Position numbers and translations under genes: made by a program. The notes under the pieces were generated by a model that had not been told where the DNA came from, did no database searches, and worked only from the letters and a program-made list of their open reading frames with translations. Of a stretch of 64,000 nt of DNA, positions 8,931-16,971 are shown piece after piece. Position 1 is the first letter of the stretch; each line of letters opens with the position of its first letter. Source of the DNA: Nonomuraea endophytica (GTDB lineage Bacteria; Actinomycetota; Actinomycetes; Streptosporangiales; Streptosporangiaceae); assembly GCF_014203235.1 (NCBI RefSeq), contig NZ_JACHIN010000022.1, positions 94,444 through 158,443 of the forward strand, given 5' to 3'.

Positions 8931-9932
8931 TCAGGTCTTGGAGACATGCCGGATCAGGTCGGAGACGCGGACGATGCCCAGGCAGCGGTTCAGCTCGTCG
9001 GTCACCACCAGGTCGTCGTACACACGCGTCGAGTCACGCCCCGCCGCCTGCATGGCCGCCACCGCCGGGGTGGTGCGCGGCACCGTCCTGGGCGGGTCGG
9101 CCAGCCGGTGGGCGGGCTTCTTGCCGTGCAGCGCGTGCCCGTAGCGCGCCGCGAACGACAGCAGGAACCGGCTGCGGTCCAGGCTCCCCTTGGGCCGCTG
9201 GTACTCGTCGACCAGGATCACGCTGGAGATCGACGGCTCGTGCCCGAACGCCGCGACCACGTCCTCGGCGTTGGCCTGCGCGGGCAGCGTCACCGCGGGC
9301 AGCAGCAGCTCCTGCACCCGGGGCCCCAGCATGAACGCCTCGGGGGTCTCCTCGGGCGCGGGCAGCGGCACCCGCACCCGCCCGTCCGGCCCCGGGGCCA
9401 GCAGCGGCCCGTAGGCCAGCCGCACACCGCAGTTGCGCGCCGCGCCCAGCTCGGCCTCGTCCTCGACGCCGGGCGCCAGCACATGCGCCCCCAGCCCGCG
9501 GGCCAGCGTCGCGGTCGCGCGCGCCACCGCGACACTGCGGTGATCGCGCGGCATCCGCGCTACCAGCTCCGTCTCCAGCGTCAGCAGGTACGGCGAGGCC
9601 TGCGCCACCAGATCCAGCGGCACCCCGCCCGACCCACTGAAGGCCAGCAGGTACCCGTGGGCCCGCAGCCCGTCGAGGCCGACCTTGAACACGTCCTTCT
9701 CGGTCTCCCCACACGTGCCCCGGAGGGTGAGCACCACCTCCCGAGGGTGCCGGCCGGCCCGGCGGAGCGCCTCGTGGAGCGGGGCCAGCGCGCCGGCGCC
9801 GTTCAGGACCACCTGGACGGGCAGGTCGAGCAGCAGCGGCAGCGGTCCCTGAGGGATGCTGTCTGTGGCGTGCGTCGCGATGACCGCCCCGGTGTCAAGA
9901 TCTACGACAGGGGCTGTGAACTGGGAAGACAC
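8931..9932 (-). CDS. Degenerate EAL-domain protein with C-terminal CBS domain
   Basis: About 333 residues. The N-terminal ~220 residues follow the EAL (c-di-GMP phosphodiesterase) fold: VVDLDTGAVIATHA at the position of the EAL motif, LTLRGT near the normal N-x-S strand, and LAHVLAPGVEDEAEL-type turn near the end. The EAL triad, the DD metal motif (here FSGSGG) and catalytic Glu/Lys positions are absent, so it is probably a binding or partner protein rather than an enzyme. The last ~110 residues resemble a CBS module (VYDDLVVTDELNRCLGIVRVSDLIRHVSK). GTG 9932 is my chosen start; an ORF start at 9995 has no family similarity. No clear ribosome site is seen. Confidence 0.65.
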   Translation of the reverse strand: MSSQFTAPVVDLDTGAVIATHATDSIPQGPLPLLLDLPVQVVLNGAGALAPLHEALRRAGRHPREVVLTLRGTCGETEKDVFKVGLDGLRAHGYLLAFSGSGGVPLDLVAQASPYLLTLETELVARMPRDHRSVAVARATATLARGLGAHVLAPGVEDEAELGAARNCGVRLAYGPLLAPGPDGRVRVPLPAPEETPEAFMLGPRVQELLLPAVTLPAQANAEDVVAAFGHEPSISSVILVDEYQRPKGSLDRSRFLLSFAARYGHALHGKKPAHRLADPPRTVPRTTPAVAAMQAAGRDSTRVYDDLVVTDELNRCLGIVRVSDLIRHVSKT

Positions 9933-10518
9933 GCCAAAATGATCCGCCCGGCAGCGGGTGCGGCATAAGTGTCGGGAACCTAAATTCACCGACATTTCAG
10001 GCAGTGTTCCTTACCACCGAACCCCCAAATTCGCCACCCCCAACCGCACTCTCACCCAGAAACCCACCCCACCTGCACCCCCAACCCCACACCCCCCAAC
10101 CCAAGCCCGCCATCCCGCCACACCCCACGCCAACAGCCCCCTGTCCATAACCCCACCCACGCCCCAACGGCCCCTGACCAGAACCCAAAACCCGACCCCA
10201 TCAACCCACCCCCGCCTCCGTACAACCCTCGGGATGCCCTGCGGAGGCGGGCTGCCTCGCCAGAAGCGCTGGCGCAGAGGGCCTGTCCCAGGGGCGTGGG
10301 GTTGCACAGGAGGGGATGGCGCATGCGGAGGCGGGTTGCCCTTGGGGGTGGGTTTCCGGGGGAGGTGGGTGACGAAGGGCCGTTGCGGCGGGAACCACGT
10401 CCGACGTGGGAAGCGACCCCCACGATCGGCGCCCGCGCACGGCGGCGGGTGGCGGGTGGGTGGCGACAGCCGTAACGGATAGGAGAGCTCTAAGGGGAGA
10501 GAGAGATATCGTGCGGGG
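9933..10518. other. 586-bp gene-free region with an extreme C-rich strand
   Basis: No gene is supported here on either strand. Bases 10018-10212 of the + strand are made almost only of C and A, in runs of 3-6 C, so the other strand has many G-runs. Further on, a 17-bp direct repeat with one mismatch occurs at 10240-10256 and 10324-10340. The 3' end (10481-10500) carries the purine-rich ribosome site of the next gene. Confidence 0.6.
10018..10212 (-). repeat. G-run tract (minus strand) with quadruplex potential
   Basis: Over about 195 bases the minus strand has repeated GGG to GGGGGG runs separated by 1-7 bases and almost no C. It lies just upstream of the minus-strand EAL-CBS gene, on its non-template strand, where a G-quadruplex could form during transcription. 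It is non-coding in all frames with any likelihood. Confidence 0.55.
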
Positions 10519-11187
10519 ATGGGACCGGCGCGGGGTGGGGGGAGATGGGTGGCGGTCGCGCCTGGGCGGTTGAACAAGTGGATGGACGGGTTCGCCGACC
10601 GGCATGGGGCGTTCGAGGCCAGTGGGGATGGGCTGGTCGTGCGGTTGCGGGCCGAGGACGGGGCGCTGGCGGAGATGCAGGTGCCGTTTCCGCCGCTGGT
10701 CCAGGGGGCGCCCTACGTGTCCAGGTTTGTGGCGCATGCTCAGCGGGACCGGCGGGTGGGTGTGGTGCTGGTGCGGCTCGGGGGGTATGCGGCCGGGGTG
10801 TTCCAGGGGAGTGAGCTGGTCGCGTCCAAGGTGGGGTCGCGGCTGGTGCAGGGGCGTACGGCGGCCGGCGGCTGGTCCCAGCAGCGGTTCGCCAGGCGGC
10901 GCGCGCTCCAGGCCAACCAGGCGTTCGAGGCCGCGGCCGACACGGCGCTGCGCGTGCTGACGCCGCACCTGGACGGGCTGGAGGCCGTGGTGTTCGGGGG
11001 CGACAGGAAGGCCGCCGACGCGCTCAGGGCCGATCGGCGGCTGGCGCCGCTGGTGGCGCTGGAGGTCGAGCCGTTCCTGGTGGTGCCCGATCCCCGGCTG
11101 GCGGTGCTGAAGGAGGCTCCGGAGCAGTTCCGCGCGGTGCGGATCCGGGTTGTGGACCCAGAGCCGGGGGTCCGGCGGGGACCGTAG
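10519..11187 (+). CDS. acVLRF1-family peptidyl-tRNA hydrolase (Vms1/VLRF1-like release factor)
   Basis: A 222-residue cytoplasmic protein of the actinobacterial VLRF1 family, eRF1-like release factors related to yeast Vms1/ANKZF1 that free nascent chains from stalled 50S-peptidyl-tRNA complexes. The signature is ASKVGSRLVQGRT followed by GGWSQQRFARRRA (residues ~108-135); the glutamine of the SQQR loop corresponds to the GGQ-like catalytic Gln of the superfamily. ATG 10519 follows a purine-rich stretch (AAGGGGAGAGAGAG). An ABC-F gene follows in the same direction, which supports a role in ribosome rescue. Confidence 0.88.
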   Translation: MGPARGGGRWVAVAPGRLNKWMDGFADRHGAFEASGDGLVVRLRAEDGALAEMQVPFPPLVQGAPYVSRFVAHAQRDRRVGVVLVRLGGYAAGVFQGSELVASKVGSRLVQGRTAAGGWSQQRFARRRALQANQAFEAAADTALRVLTPHLDGLEAVVFGGDRKAADALRADRRLAPLVALEVEPFLVVPDPRLAVLKEAPEQFRAVRIRVVDPEPGVRRGP

Positions 11188-11190
11188 ACT
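11185..11190 (+). promoter_or_regulatory. Candidate -10 box for the ABC-F gene
   Basis: TAGACT fits TAnnnT and overlaps the stop codon of the acVLRF1 gene. Transcription would begin about 7 bases later, at or near the ATG of a five-residue upstream ORF (11197). No good -35 box is seen. Confidence 0.4.
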
Positions 11191-11196
11191 GGCCGC

Positions 11197-11279
11197 ATGC
11201 ACACTCCCGGTTAACCGGCGCAAGCATGCCCACGTCTCCGACGTCCTTTCCTAGCCCGGGAGCGTCCTTTCAACCATGA
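11197..11279 (+). promoter_or_regulatory. Possible leader peptides (two upstream ORFs) of the ABC-F gene
   Basis: Two short ORFs precede the ABC-F start. uORF1 (11197-11214) encodes MHTPG and could be leaderless from the -10 box at 11185. uORF2 (11226-11279) encodes the 17-residue MPTSPTSFPSPGASFQP, and its TGA overlaps the ABC-F ATG (ATGA). A perfect palindrome CCGGTTAACCGG (11207-11218) spans the end of uORF1. The ABC-F ATG has only a poor, distant ribosome site (GGGAG, 13 bases away), so coupling to uORF2 is plausible. Ribosome-stalling leaders are known for several antibiotic-resistance ABC-F genes; here this is inference. Confidence 0.45.
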
Positions 11280-12874
11280 TCCTTGCTACTGACATCGAGC
11301 TGCGCGCCGGTGCGCGTCTGCTGATCGAGAAGGCCAATTTCCGCGTCAACCCAGGCGACAAGATCGGACTTGTCGGCCGGAACGGGGCGGGTAAGACCAC
11401 GTTGACCAAGGTGCTGGCGGGTGAGGGCCTGCCCGCCGCTGGCGCGGTCACCACCACGGGCGCGGTCGGCTACCTGCCGCAGGACCCGCGCACCGGCGAC
11501 CTGCAGGTGCTGGCGCGCGACCGCATCCTGTCGGCGCGCGGCCTGGACGAGGTGCTGCGCAAGCTGCACCAGGCGGAGCTGGCGATGTCCTCGGCCGACG
11601 ACAAGACCGCCGAGAAGGCCGTGCGCAGGTACGGCAGGCTCGAAGACCAGATGCACGTCCTCGGCGGCTACGCGGCCGAGGCGGAGGCGGCCTCGATCGC
11701 CTCCAGCCTGGGGCTGCCGGACCGGGTGCTGAAGCAGCCGCTCGAAACGCTCTCGGGCGGCCAGCGCAGACGCGTGGAATTGGCACGCATTCTTTTCAGC
11801 GGAGCGGAAACTCTCCTTCTCGACGAGCCGACAAACCACCTTGATGCAGACTCAATCGGGTGGCTTCGTGATTTTTTGCGATCACATCACGGCGGGTTGG
11901 TGATCATCAGTCACGACGTCGGTCTTCTTGAAGCGACGGTCAACAAGGTCCTCCACCTCGACGCCAACCGCTGCGTGATCGACCACTACAACGTCGGCTG
12001 GAAGGCCTATCTGGACCAGCGCGAGACCGACGAGAAGCGCCGCAAGCGCGAGCGCGCCAACGCCGAGAAGCAGGCGGGCGCGCTGCTGGCGCAGGCCGAC
12101 AAGATGCGCGCCAAGGCCACCAAGGCCAAGGCGGCCCAGGACATGATGCGCCGCGCCAACCGCCTGCTGGCCGGCACCGAGGAGGAGCGCCAGAGCGACA
12201 AGGTCGCCAAGCTGCGCTTTCCCGACCCCGCCCCGTGCGGCAAGACGCCGCTGCAGGCGGTCGACCTGTCGAAGTCCTACGGCTCGCTGGAGGTCTTCAC
12301 CGACGTCGACGTGGCCATCGACCGAGGTCACCGGGTCGTCATCCTCGGGCTCAACGGCGCCGGGAAGACCACGCTGCTGCGCATCCTGGGCGGCGTCGAG
12401 GACCCCGACACCGGCGAGATCCGCCCGGGCCACGGCCTCAAGATCGGCTATTACGCCCAGGAGCACGAGACCCTGGAGGCCGATCGCACCCTCCTGGAGA
12501 ACATGCGCTCGGCCGGCGGGGAGTTCACCGACACCGAGCTGAGAAAGGTCCTCGGATCTTTCCTCTTCACCGGCGACGACGTTGACAAGCCCGCAGGGGT
12601 GCTGTCAGGAGGGGAGAAAACTCGGCTGGCCCTTGCGCTGCTGGTGTTGTCGAGCGCCAACGTCCTCCTCCTGGACGAGCCCACTAACAACCTCGACCCC
12701 GTCTCCAGGGAGCAAGTCCTCACCGCTTTGAGGTCGTATTCAGGAGCAATCGTCCTGGTTACCCATGACGAGGGTGCCGTTGATGCTCTTTCACCGGATA
12801 GGGTGATCTTGCTACCAGACGGAACTGAAGACGCGTGGAGCGAGGAATTTTCCGATCTTGTGGCACTCGCCTGA
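11276..12874 (+). CDS. ABC-F family translation factor ATPase
   Basis: A 532-residue soluble protein with two ABC ATPase domains and no membrane segments. Domain 1 has Walker A GRNGAGKTT, signature LSGGQRRRVE and Walker B TLLLDEPTNHLD; domain 2 has GLNGAGKTT, LSGGEKTRLA and VLLLDEPTNNLD. Between them lies the charged interdomain linker (residues ~240-310, rich in Lys/Arg/Ala), which in this family enters the ribosomal E-site. It resembles M. tuberculosis Rv1473, often labelled a macrolide transporter ATPase, but the family acts on ribosomes. Whether it gives antibiotic resistance or general stall relief cannot be told from sequence. Confidence 0.93.
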   Translation: MILATDIELRAGARLLIEKANFRVNPGDKIGLVGRNGAGKTTLTKVLAGEGLPAAGAVTTTGAVGYLPQDPRTGDLQVLARDRILSARGLDEVLRKLHQAELAMSSADDKTAEKAVRRYGRLEDQMHVLGGYAAEAEAASIASSLGLPDRVLKQPLETLSGGQRRRVELARILFSGAETLLLDEPTNHLDADSIGWLRDFLRSHHGGLVIISHDVGLLEATVNKVLHLDANRCVIDHYNVGWKAYLDQRETDEKRRKRERANAEKQAGALLAQADKMRAKATKAKAAQDMMRRANRLLAGTEEERQSDKVAKLRFPDPAPCGKTPLQAVDLSKSYGSLEVFTDVDVAIDRGHRVVILGLNGAGKTTLLRILGGVEDPDTGEIRPGHGLKIGYYAQEHETLEADRTLLENMRSAGGEFTDTELRKVLGSFLFTGDDVDKPAGVLSGGEKTRLALALLVLSSANVLLLDEPTNNLDPVSREQVLTALRSYSGAIVLVTHDEGAVDALSPDRVILLPDGTEDAWSEEFSDLVALA

Positions 12875-12987
12875 TCTGAATTTGAGTGGGTACGGATCTT
12901 TTCCCGTGGAGTAGGTAGCCGATCCCGCTGAAATGACTGATCATGGCGGTGTAACGCTGCGGAAGTCTGGCACTACAGGAGGTACTC

Positions 12988-13203
12988 GTGGCCGAGACTC
13001 TGAAGAAAGGCACCCGGGTGACCGGGGCCGACCGCGACAAGCTGGCCGGTGATCTCAAGAAGCGCTACGCCGCGGGTGAGAGCATCCGCGCCCTGGCCGC
13101 TTCGACCGGTCGCTCCTACGGGTTCATCCACCGCATCCTCAGCGAGTCCGGAGTGACTCTGCGCGGGCGCGGCGGGGCGACCCGAGGCAAGTCCAAGCGC
13201 TAA
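12988..13203 (+). CDS. Small helix-turn-helix protein (Rv1473A-like)
   Basis: A 71-residue basic protein starting at GTG 12988 with AGGAGG 5 bases upstream (12977-12982). The centre is a helix-turn-helix: KRYAAGESIRALAASTGRSY followed by GFIHRILSESGVTLRGRGG. It is like the small regulator next to the ABC-F gene in mycobacteria (Rv1473A), so the pair is conserved. The gene is separated by 113 bases from the ABC-F stop. It could regulate nearby genes or bind nucleic acid structurally; the target is unknown. Confidence 0.85.
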   Translation: MAETLKKGTRVTGADRDKLAGDLKKRYAAGESIRALAASTGRSYGFIHRILSESGVTLRGRGGATRGKSKR

Positions 13204-13255
13204 GGCCGCCTCGGAACGTCGCGACCGCAGCCGCTTCGTCTCCAGTCGACCGGCC

Positions 13256-13299
13256 GTCGCGCCCGGGTCAGAATCTTATTCTGTAAGCTCGGGCGCGAC
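13256..13299. promoter_or_regulatory. Nested inverted repeats upstream of the enoyl-CoA hydratase gene
   Basis: Outer 10-bp arms GTCGCGCCCG / CGGGCGCGAC (13256-13265, 13290-13299) enclose an inner palindrome CAGAAT-CTT-ATTCTG (13269-13283), the only AT-rich patch nearby. The outer arms may terminate the HTH gene; the inner one looks like a dimeric repressor site 40 bases before the next ATG. Confidence 0.5.
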
Positions 13300-13325
13300 G
13301 GCACAGCGACGGACGGAGCGACGCG

Positions 13326-14147
13326 ATGGCGGAAGCGAAGGCGCCTTATCAGCGCGGGGGGAGTGCGAGGGACGCCTCTTTCGAGGAGGCGGGTCTGCGC
13401 TTCGAGGTGGACGGTGAGATTGCCACGATCACGCTCGCACGACCGGAAAAGCGGAACGCGCAAACGTTCGCGACCTGGTCGGCACTGGCCGGCATCGGCG
13501 ACAGCCTGCCGGAGCGGGTACGCGTCGTCGTGGTGAGAGGTGAGGGACCGTCCTTCTCGGCAGGGATCGACCTACGCATGTTCACCCCTGAGGGGGTTCC
13601 GGGACAGGGCTCGTTCAGCTCTGTGGCCCGGCAGGATCAGGACACGTTCGACAAGGGGATCGAACGAGCACAGCAGGGTTTCCTGTGGTTGCGCCGTCCG
13701 GAGATCGTCTCGATCGCGGCCGTTCAGGGTCATGCGATCGGCGCCGGATTCCAGCTCGCGCTCGCCTGCGATCTACGGATCGTGGCCGACGACGTCAAAT
13801 TCTGCATGAAGGAGCCCGCACTGGGCCTGGTCCCCGACCTGACCGGCACCAAGCCGCTGGTCGAGCTGGTGGGCCTCGCCAAGGCGAAGGACCTGTGCCT
13901 GACCGCCCGCATCGTCGGGGCGGAGGAAGCCTTCCGGATCGGCCTGGCCGAACAGGTCGTCGAACCGGGTGAGCTGGCGAAAGCCGTACAGGAGAAGGTC
14001 GCGCAGTTGCTGTCGACCAACAGGGACGCGGCCGCGGCGACCAAGCGTCTCCTCCAGGGGGCGCCGACGCGCACCCTGGAGGAGCAGAGCGTCGCCGAGC
14101 GGACGGAGCAGGCGGCGCGGATCCGGGCGTTGTTCGCCGGGAGCTGA
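13326..14147 (+). CDS. Enoyl-CoA hydratase/isomerase family protein (EchA12-like)
   Basis: A 273-residue crotonase-fold protein. The oxyanion-hole regions are visible: GPSFSAGIDLRMF and VQGHAIGAGFQLALACDLRI. The second catalytic Glu is kept (KEPALGLVPDLTG), but the first Glu (Glu144 of rat mitochondrial hydratase) is replaced by Gln in AGFQLALACD, so the enzyme may be an isomerase or another crotonase-type enzyme rather than a standard hydratase. The same family stands next to the ABC-F gene in M. tuberculosis (echA12, Rv1472), though in a different order. Confidence 0.87.
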   Translation: MAEAKAPYQRGGSARDASFEEAGLRFEVDGEIATITLARPEKRNAQTFATWSALAGIGDSLPERVRVVVVRGEGPSFSAGIDLRMFTPEGVPGQGSFSSVARQDQDTFDKGIERAQQGFLWLRRPEIVSIAAVQGHAIGAGFQLALACDLRIVADDVKFCMKEPALGLVPDLTGTKPLVELVGLAKAKDLCLTARIVGAEEAFRIGLAEQVVEPGELAKAVQEKVAQLLSTNRDAAAATKRLLQGAPTRTLEEQSVAERTEQAARIRALFAGS

Positions 14148-14186
14148 GAGGGGAACAGCCGTTCGCGCCCGCGTGCTGACCAGACA

Positions 14187-16073
14187 ATGGCGATGATGGG
14201 TGGCGGGTTCGGCCCGCAGGCGATGCGGTCGCTGCGCCGTGACGAGTCGGTCATGGACCAGCGGCTGAAGCCTGGCACGGTGCGGCGCATCGCCTCCTAC
14301 GCGCGGCCGTACAAGAAGCAGATCACCGCGTTCCTGGTGCTGGTCGTGGCCGGTGCGGTGATCGTGGTGGCCAACCCGCTGCTGATGAAGGCCATCATCG
14401 ACGACGGCATCCTGCCCAAGCAGCCGGGCGTGGTGATCGCGCTGGCGGTCTCGATCGCGGCGCTGGCCCTGCTCGACGCCGGGCTGACGCTGGCGCAGCG
14501 GTGGTTCTCCTCGCGCATCGGCGAAGGTCTCATCTACAACCTGCGCACCGAGGTCTTCGACCACGTGCAGCGCATGCCGGTGGCCTTCTTCATGCGCGCC
14601 CAGACCGGCGCGCTGGTCTCCCGCCTCAACACCGACGTCATCGGCGCCCAGCGCGCGCTGACGAGCACGCTGTCGTCGGTGGTGTCCAACGTCATCAGCC
14701 TCATCCTCGTGCTCGGCGCCATGCTCGCGCTGTCGTGGCAGGTCACGCTGGTCGCGCTGGTGCTGCTGCCGGTCTTCATCGGGCCTGCCAAGTGGGTGGG
14801 CCGCCGCATGTCCGCGCTGACGCGCGAGCAGATGCAGCTCGACGCCGAGATGAGCTCGGTGATGACCGAGCGTTTCAACGTGGCGGGCGCGATGGTCGCC
14901 AAGCTGTACGGCCGGCCGCAGGAGGAGACCGAGCTGTTCGGCAAGAGGGCGGCCAGGGTGCGCGACGTCGGCGTGACCGTCGGCATGTACGCCACCGTCT
15001 TCCGGGTCGCGCTCGGCCTGGTCGCGGCCCTGGCCACCGCGCTGGTCTACGGCATCGGCGGCGTCCTGGCCACCCGCGACGTCTTCGAGCTCGGCACGCT
15101 GGTCGCCCTGGCCGCGCTGCTCATGCGCCTGTACGGCCCGCTGACCTCGCTGTCCAACGTGCACGTGGACGTGATGACGGCGCTGGTCAGCTTCGACCGG
15201 GTCTTCGAGGTGCTCGACCTCCGACCGATGGTCGCCGAGAAGCCGGAGGCCAGGCCGCTGCCCGACGGGCCGGTCACGATCACCTTCGACGACGTGCACT
15301 TCCGCTACCCGGCGGCCGAGGAGGTCTCGCTGGCCTCCCTGGAGTCGGTGGCCCGCCAGGACACCGGCCCGTCGCACCCGGTGCTCAAAGGCGTCTCGTT
15401 CACCGCGGAACCGGGTCAGCTGATCGCCCTCGTCGGCCCGTCGGGAGCGGGCAAGACCACGATCACCTCGCTGGTATCGCGCCTGTACGACGTGAACGAG
15501 GGCGCGGTGCGCGTCAACGGCGTGGATGTGCGCGACGCCACGCTGGCCTCGCTGCGCGACACCGTGGGCGTCGTCATGCAGGACGCGCACCTGTTCCACG
15601 ACACCATCGGCGCCAACCTCCGCTACGCCAGGCCCGGCGCCGAGGAGGAGGAGATCTGGGAGGCGCTGCGCGCGGCGCAGATCGCCGACCTGGTCGAGTC
15701 GCTGCCCGACCGGCTCGACACCGTCGTGGGCGACCGGGGCTACCGGCTGTCCGGCGGGGAGAAGCAGCGCCTGGCGCTGGCCCGGCTGCTGCTGAAGGCG
15801 CCGCGCGTGGTCGTGCTGGACGAGGCCACCGCCCACCTGGACTCCGAGTCGGAGTCGGCCGTGCAGCAGGCGCTCAAGACGGCGCTGGCCGGGCGTACGT
15901 CGCTGGTCATCGCCCACCGGCTGTCGACGATCCGCGAGGCCGACACGATCCTCGTCGTGCAGGACGGCCGCATCGCCGAGCGCGGCGGGCACGACGAACT
16001 CCTGGAGCGCGGCGGGCTGTACGCCGAGCTCTACCGCACCCAGTTCAGCTCGACAGGTAGCCCAAGCGCGTGA
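14187..16073 (+). CDS. ABC exporter, fused membrane and ATPase domains
   Basis: A 628-residue half-transporter of the ABCB/MsbA type that works as a dimer in the cytoplasmic membrane. Six transmembrane helices lie in residues ~50-340 (first FLVLVVAGAVIVVANPLLM). The ATPase domain has Walker A GPSGAGKTT, Q-loop VVMQDAHLF, signature LSGGEKQRLA, Walker B VVVLDEATAHLD and the H-loop VIAHRLST. An unusual ~20-residue insert (EEVSLASLESVARQDTGPSH) lies just before the Walker A strand. Substrate unknown. Its 3' end overlaps the minus-strand sulfotransferase by 29 bases. Confidence 0.92.
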   Translation: MAMMGGGFGPQAMRSLRRDESVMDQRLKPGTVRRIASYARPYKKQITAFLVLVVAGAVIVVANPLLMKAIIDDGILPKQPGVVIALAVSIAALALLDAGLTLAQRWFSSRIGEGLIYNLRTEVFDHVQRMPVAFFMRAQTGALVSRLNTDVIGAQRALTSTLSSVVSNVISLILVLGAMLALSWQVTLVALVLLPVFIGPAKWVGRRMSALTREQMQLDAEMSSVMTERFNVAGAMVAKLYGRPQEETELFGKRAARVRDVGVTVGMYATVFRVALGLVAALATALVYGIGGVLATRDVFELGTLVALAALLMRLYGPLTSLSNVHVDVMTALVSFDRVFEVLDLRPMVAEKPEARPLPDGPVTITFDDVHFRYPAAEEVSLASLESVARQDTGPSHPVLKGVSFTAEPGQLIALVGPSGAGKTTITSLVSRLYDVNEGAVRVNGVDVRDATLASLRDTVGVVMQDAHLFHDTIGANLRYARPGAEEEEIWEALRAAQIADLVESLPDRLDTVVGDRGYRLSGGEKQRLALARLLLKAPRVVVLDEATAHLDSESESAVQQALKTALAGRTSLVIAHRLSTIREADTILVVQDGRIAERGGHDELLERGGLYAELYRTQFSSTGSPSA

Positions 16074-16929
16074 GCTCCTGCCTGGCGACCTTCTCCACCA
16101 GCGCCAGGTCGTCGGGGCGCAGGCCGGAGCGCCAGGAGCCGACCTTCGGGACGCGCGGGCCGTACAAGGCGACCTTCGACACGCGCGTCTCCAGGAACTC
16201 CGACACCGACGCGATCGTCTGCGCGGGCCGCTGCACGAGATCCTCGTAGCGCAACGTCAGCAGCTGGTCGGCGGGCAGGTCGCGGCGCAGGGAGGCGCTC
16301 AGGCGCACGGCGCTGCGCCAGCGCAGCGCCGACTTGCCCGCGGCCGGCATGTCCTTCCAGCGCTCGCGGTGCTCGTCGCGGTTGAGCCCCAGGAACGCGT
16401 TCGGGAACTCGGTGCCCTCGGCCAGCATCACCGGACGGAACCAGGCCAGGCACGACGGGTCGGCCAGCATGTCCACCGCCACGTCGCGGCCGTCGCGGAT
16501 CAGCTGCACGAACCGGGCGTCGGGGAAGGCCTGCTGCAGCACCGGCGCGCTGTAGAGCAGGTCGGGGCTGGCGTCGCCGAAGCGGGTCACGGTGTTGGTG
16601 GCCACGCACGGGCCGAGCCCGGTCACGCCGCCCGCCTCGCGGCAGGTCCGCGGGCACAGCCCGCACGAGTCGCGCAACACCTGCCACGCCTCGGCCAGCG
16701 AGTCGCGCAGCACCCGGACGGCGCCCGGACCACCGGCGATGGAGGGTTTGCGGGCGAAGGCGTAGACGACGTTGGCCACGCAGGCCCGGCCCGTCGTCAC
16801 GTGGAAGCCGGGGGAACGTTTCAACGCGCGGGCGAGCTGGTCCGTACCCGAATGCGGGGCTCCGAGCAGGAACACCGGGCGGCGGACCTTGATGCCGTTG
16901 ACCACGAGGATGTGAGGCGGAAGTCGCAT
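16045..16929 (-). CDS. PAPS-dependent sulfotransferase-like protein
   Basis: A 294-residue sulfotransferase-family protein. The 5'-phosphosulfate loop is seen near the N terminus (VFLLGAPHSGTDQLARAL) and the 3'-phosphate site in FVQLIRDGRDVAVDM. A cysteine cluster (CGLCPRTC, then CVATNTVTRFGD) is unusual for the family and may bind metal or form disulfides. The long minus-strand frame continues upstream to 18759, but only from ATG 16929 on is there family similarity. It runs tail-to-tail over the ABC exporter end, and head-to-head with the sirtuin 42 bases away, so the two may share a promoter region. Confidence 0.82.
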   Translation of the reverse strand: MRLPPHILVVNGIKVRRPVFLLGAPHSGTDQLARALKRSPGFHVTTGRACVANVVYAFARKPSIAGGPGAVRVLRDSLAEAWQVLRDSCGLCPRTCREAGGVTGLGPCVATNTVTRFGDASPDLLYSAPVLQQAFPDARFVQLIRDGRDVAVDMLADPSCLAWFRPVMLAEGTEFPNAFLGLNRDEHRERWKDMPAAGKSALRWRSAVRLSASLRRDLPADQLLTLRYEDLVQRPAQTIASVSEFLETRVSKVALYGPRVPKVGSWRSGLRPDDLALVEKVARQELTRLGYLSS

Positions 16930-16971
16930 ACGGCATCCAAGTGTGACACCGTTTGCCAGGTGAGCGAGCCA

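Noticed and set aside
10201..11223. 340-codon minus-strand frame opposite acVLRF1
   Set aside because: Pro/Arg/His-rich antisense frame with no motif; the + strand gene has a clear VLRF1 signature.
13773..15992. 739-codon minus-strand frame opposite the enoyl-CoA hydratase and ABC exporter
   Set aside because: High-GC antisense artefact; both + strand genes have complete motifs.
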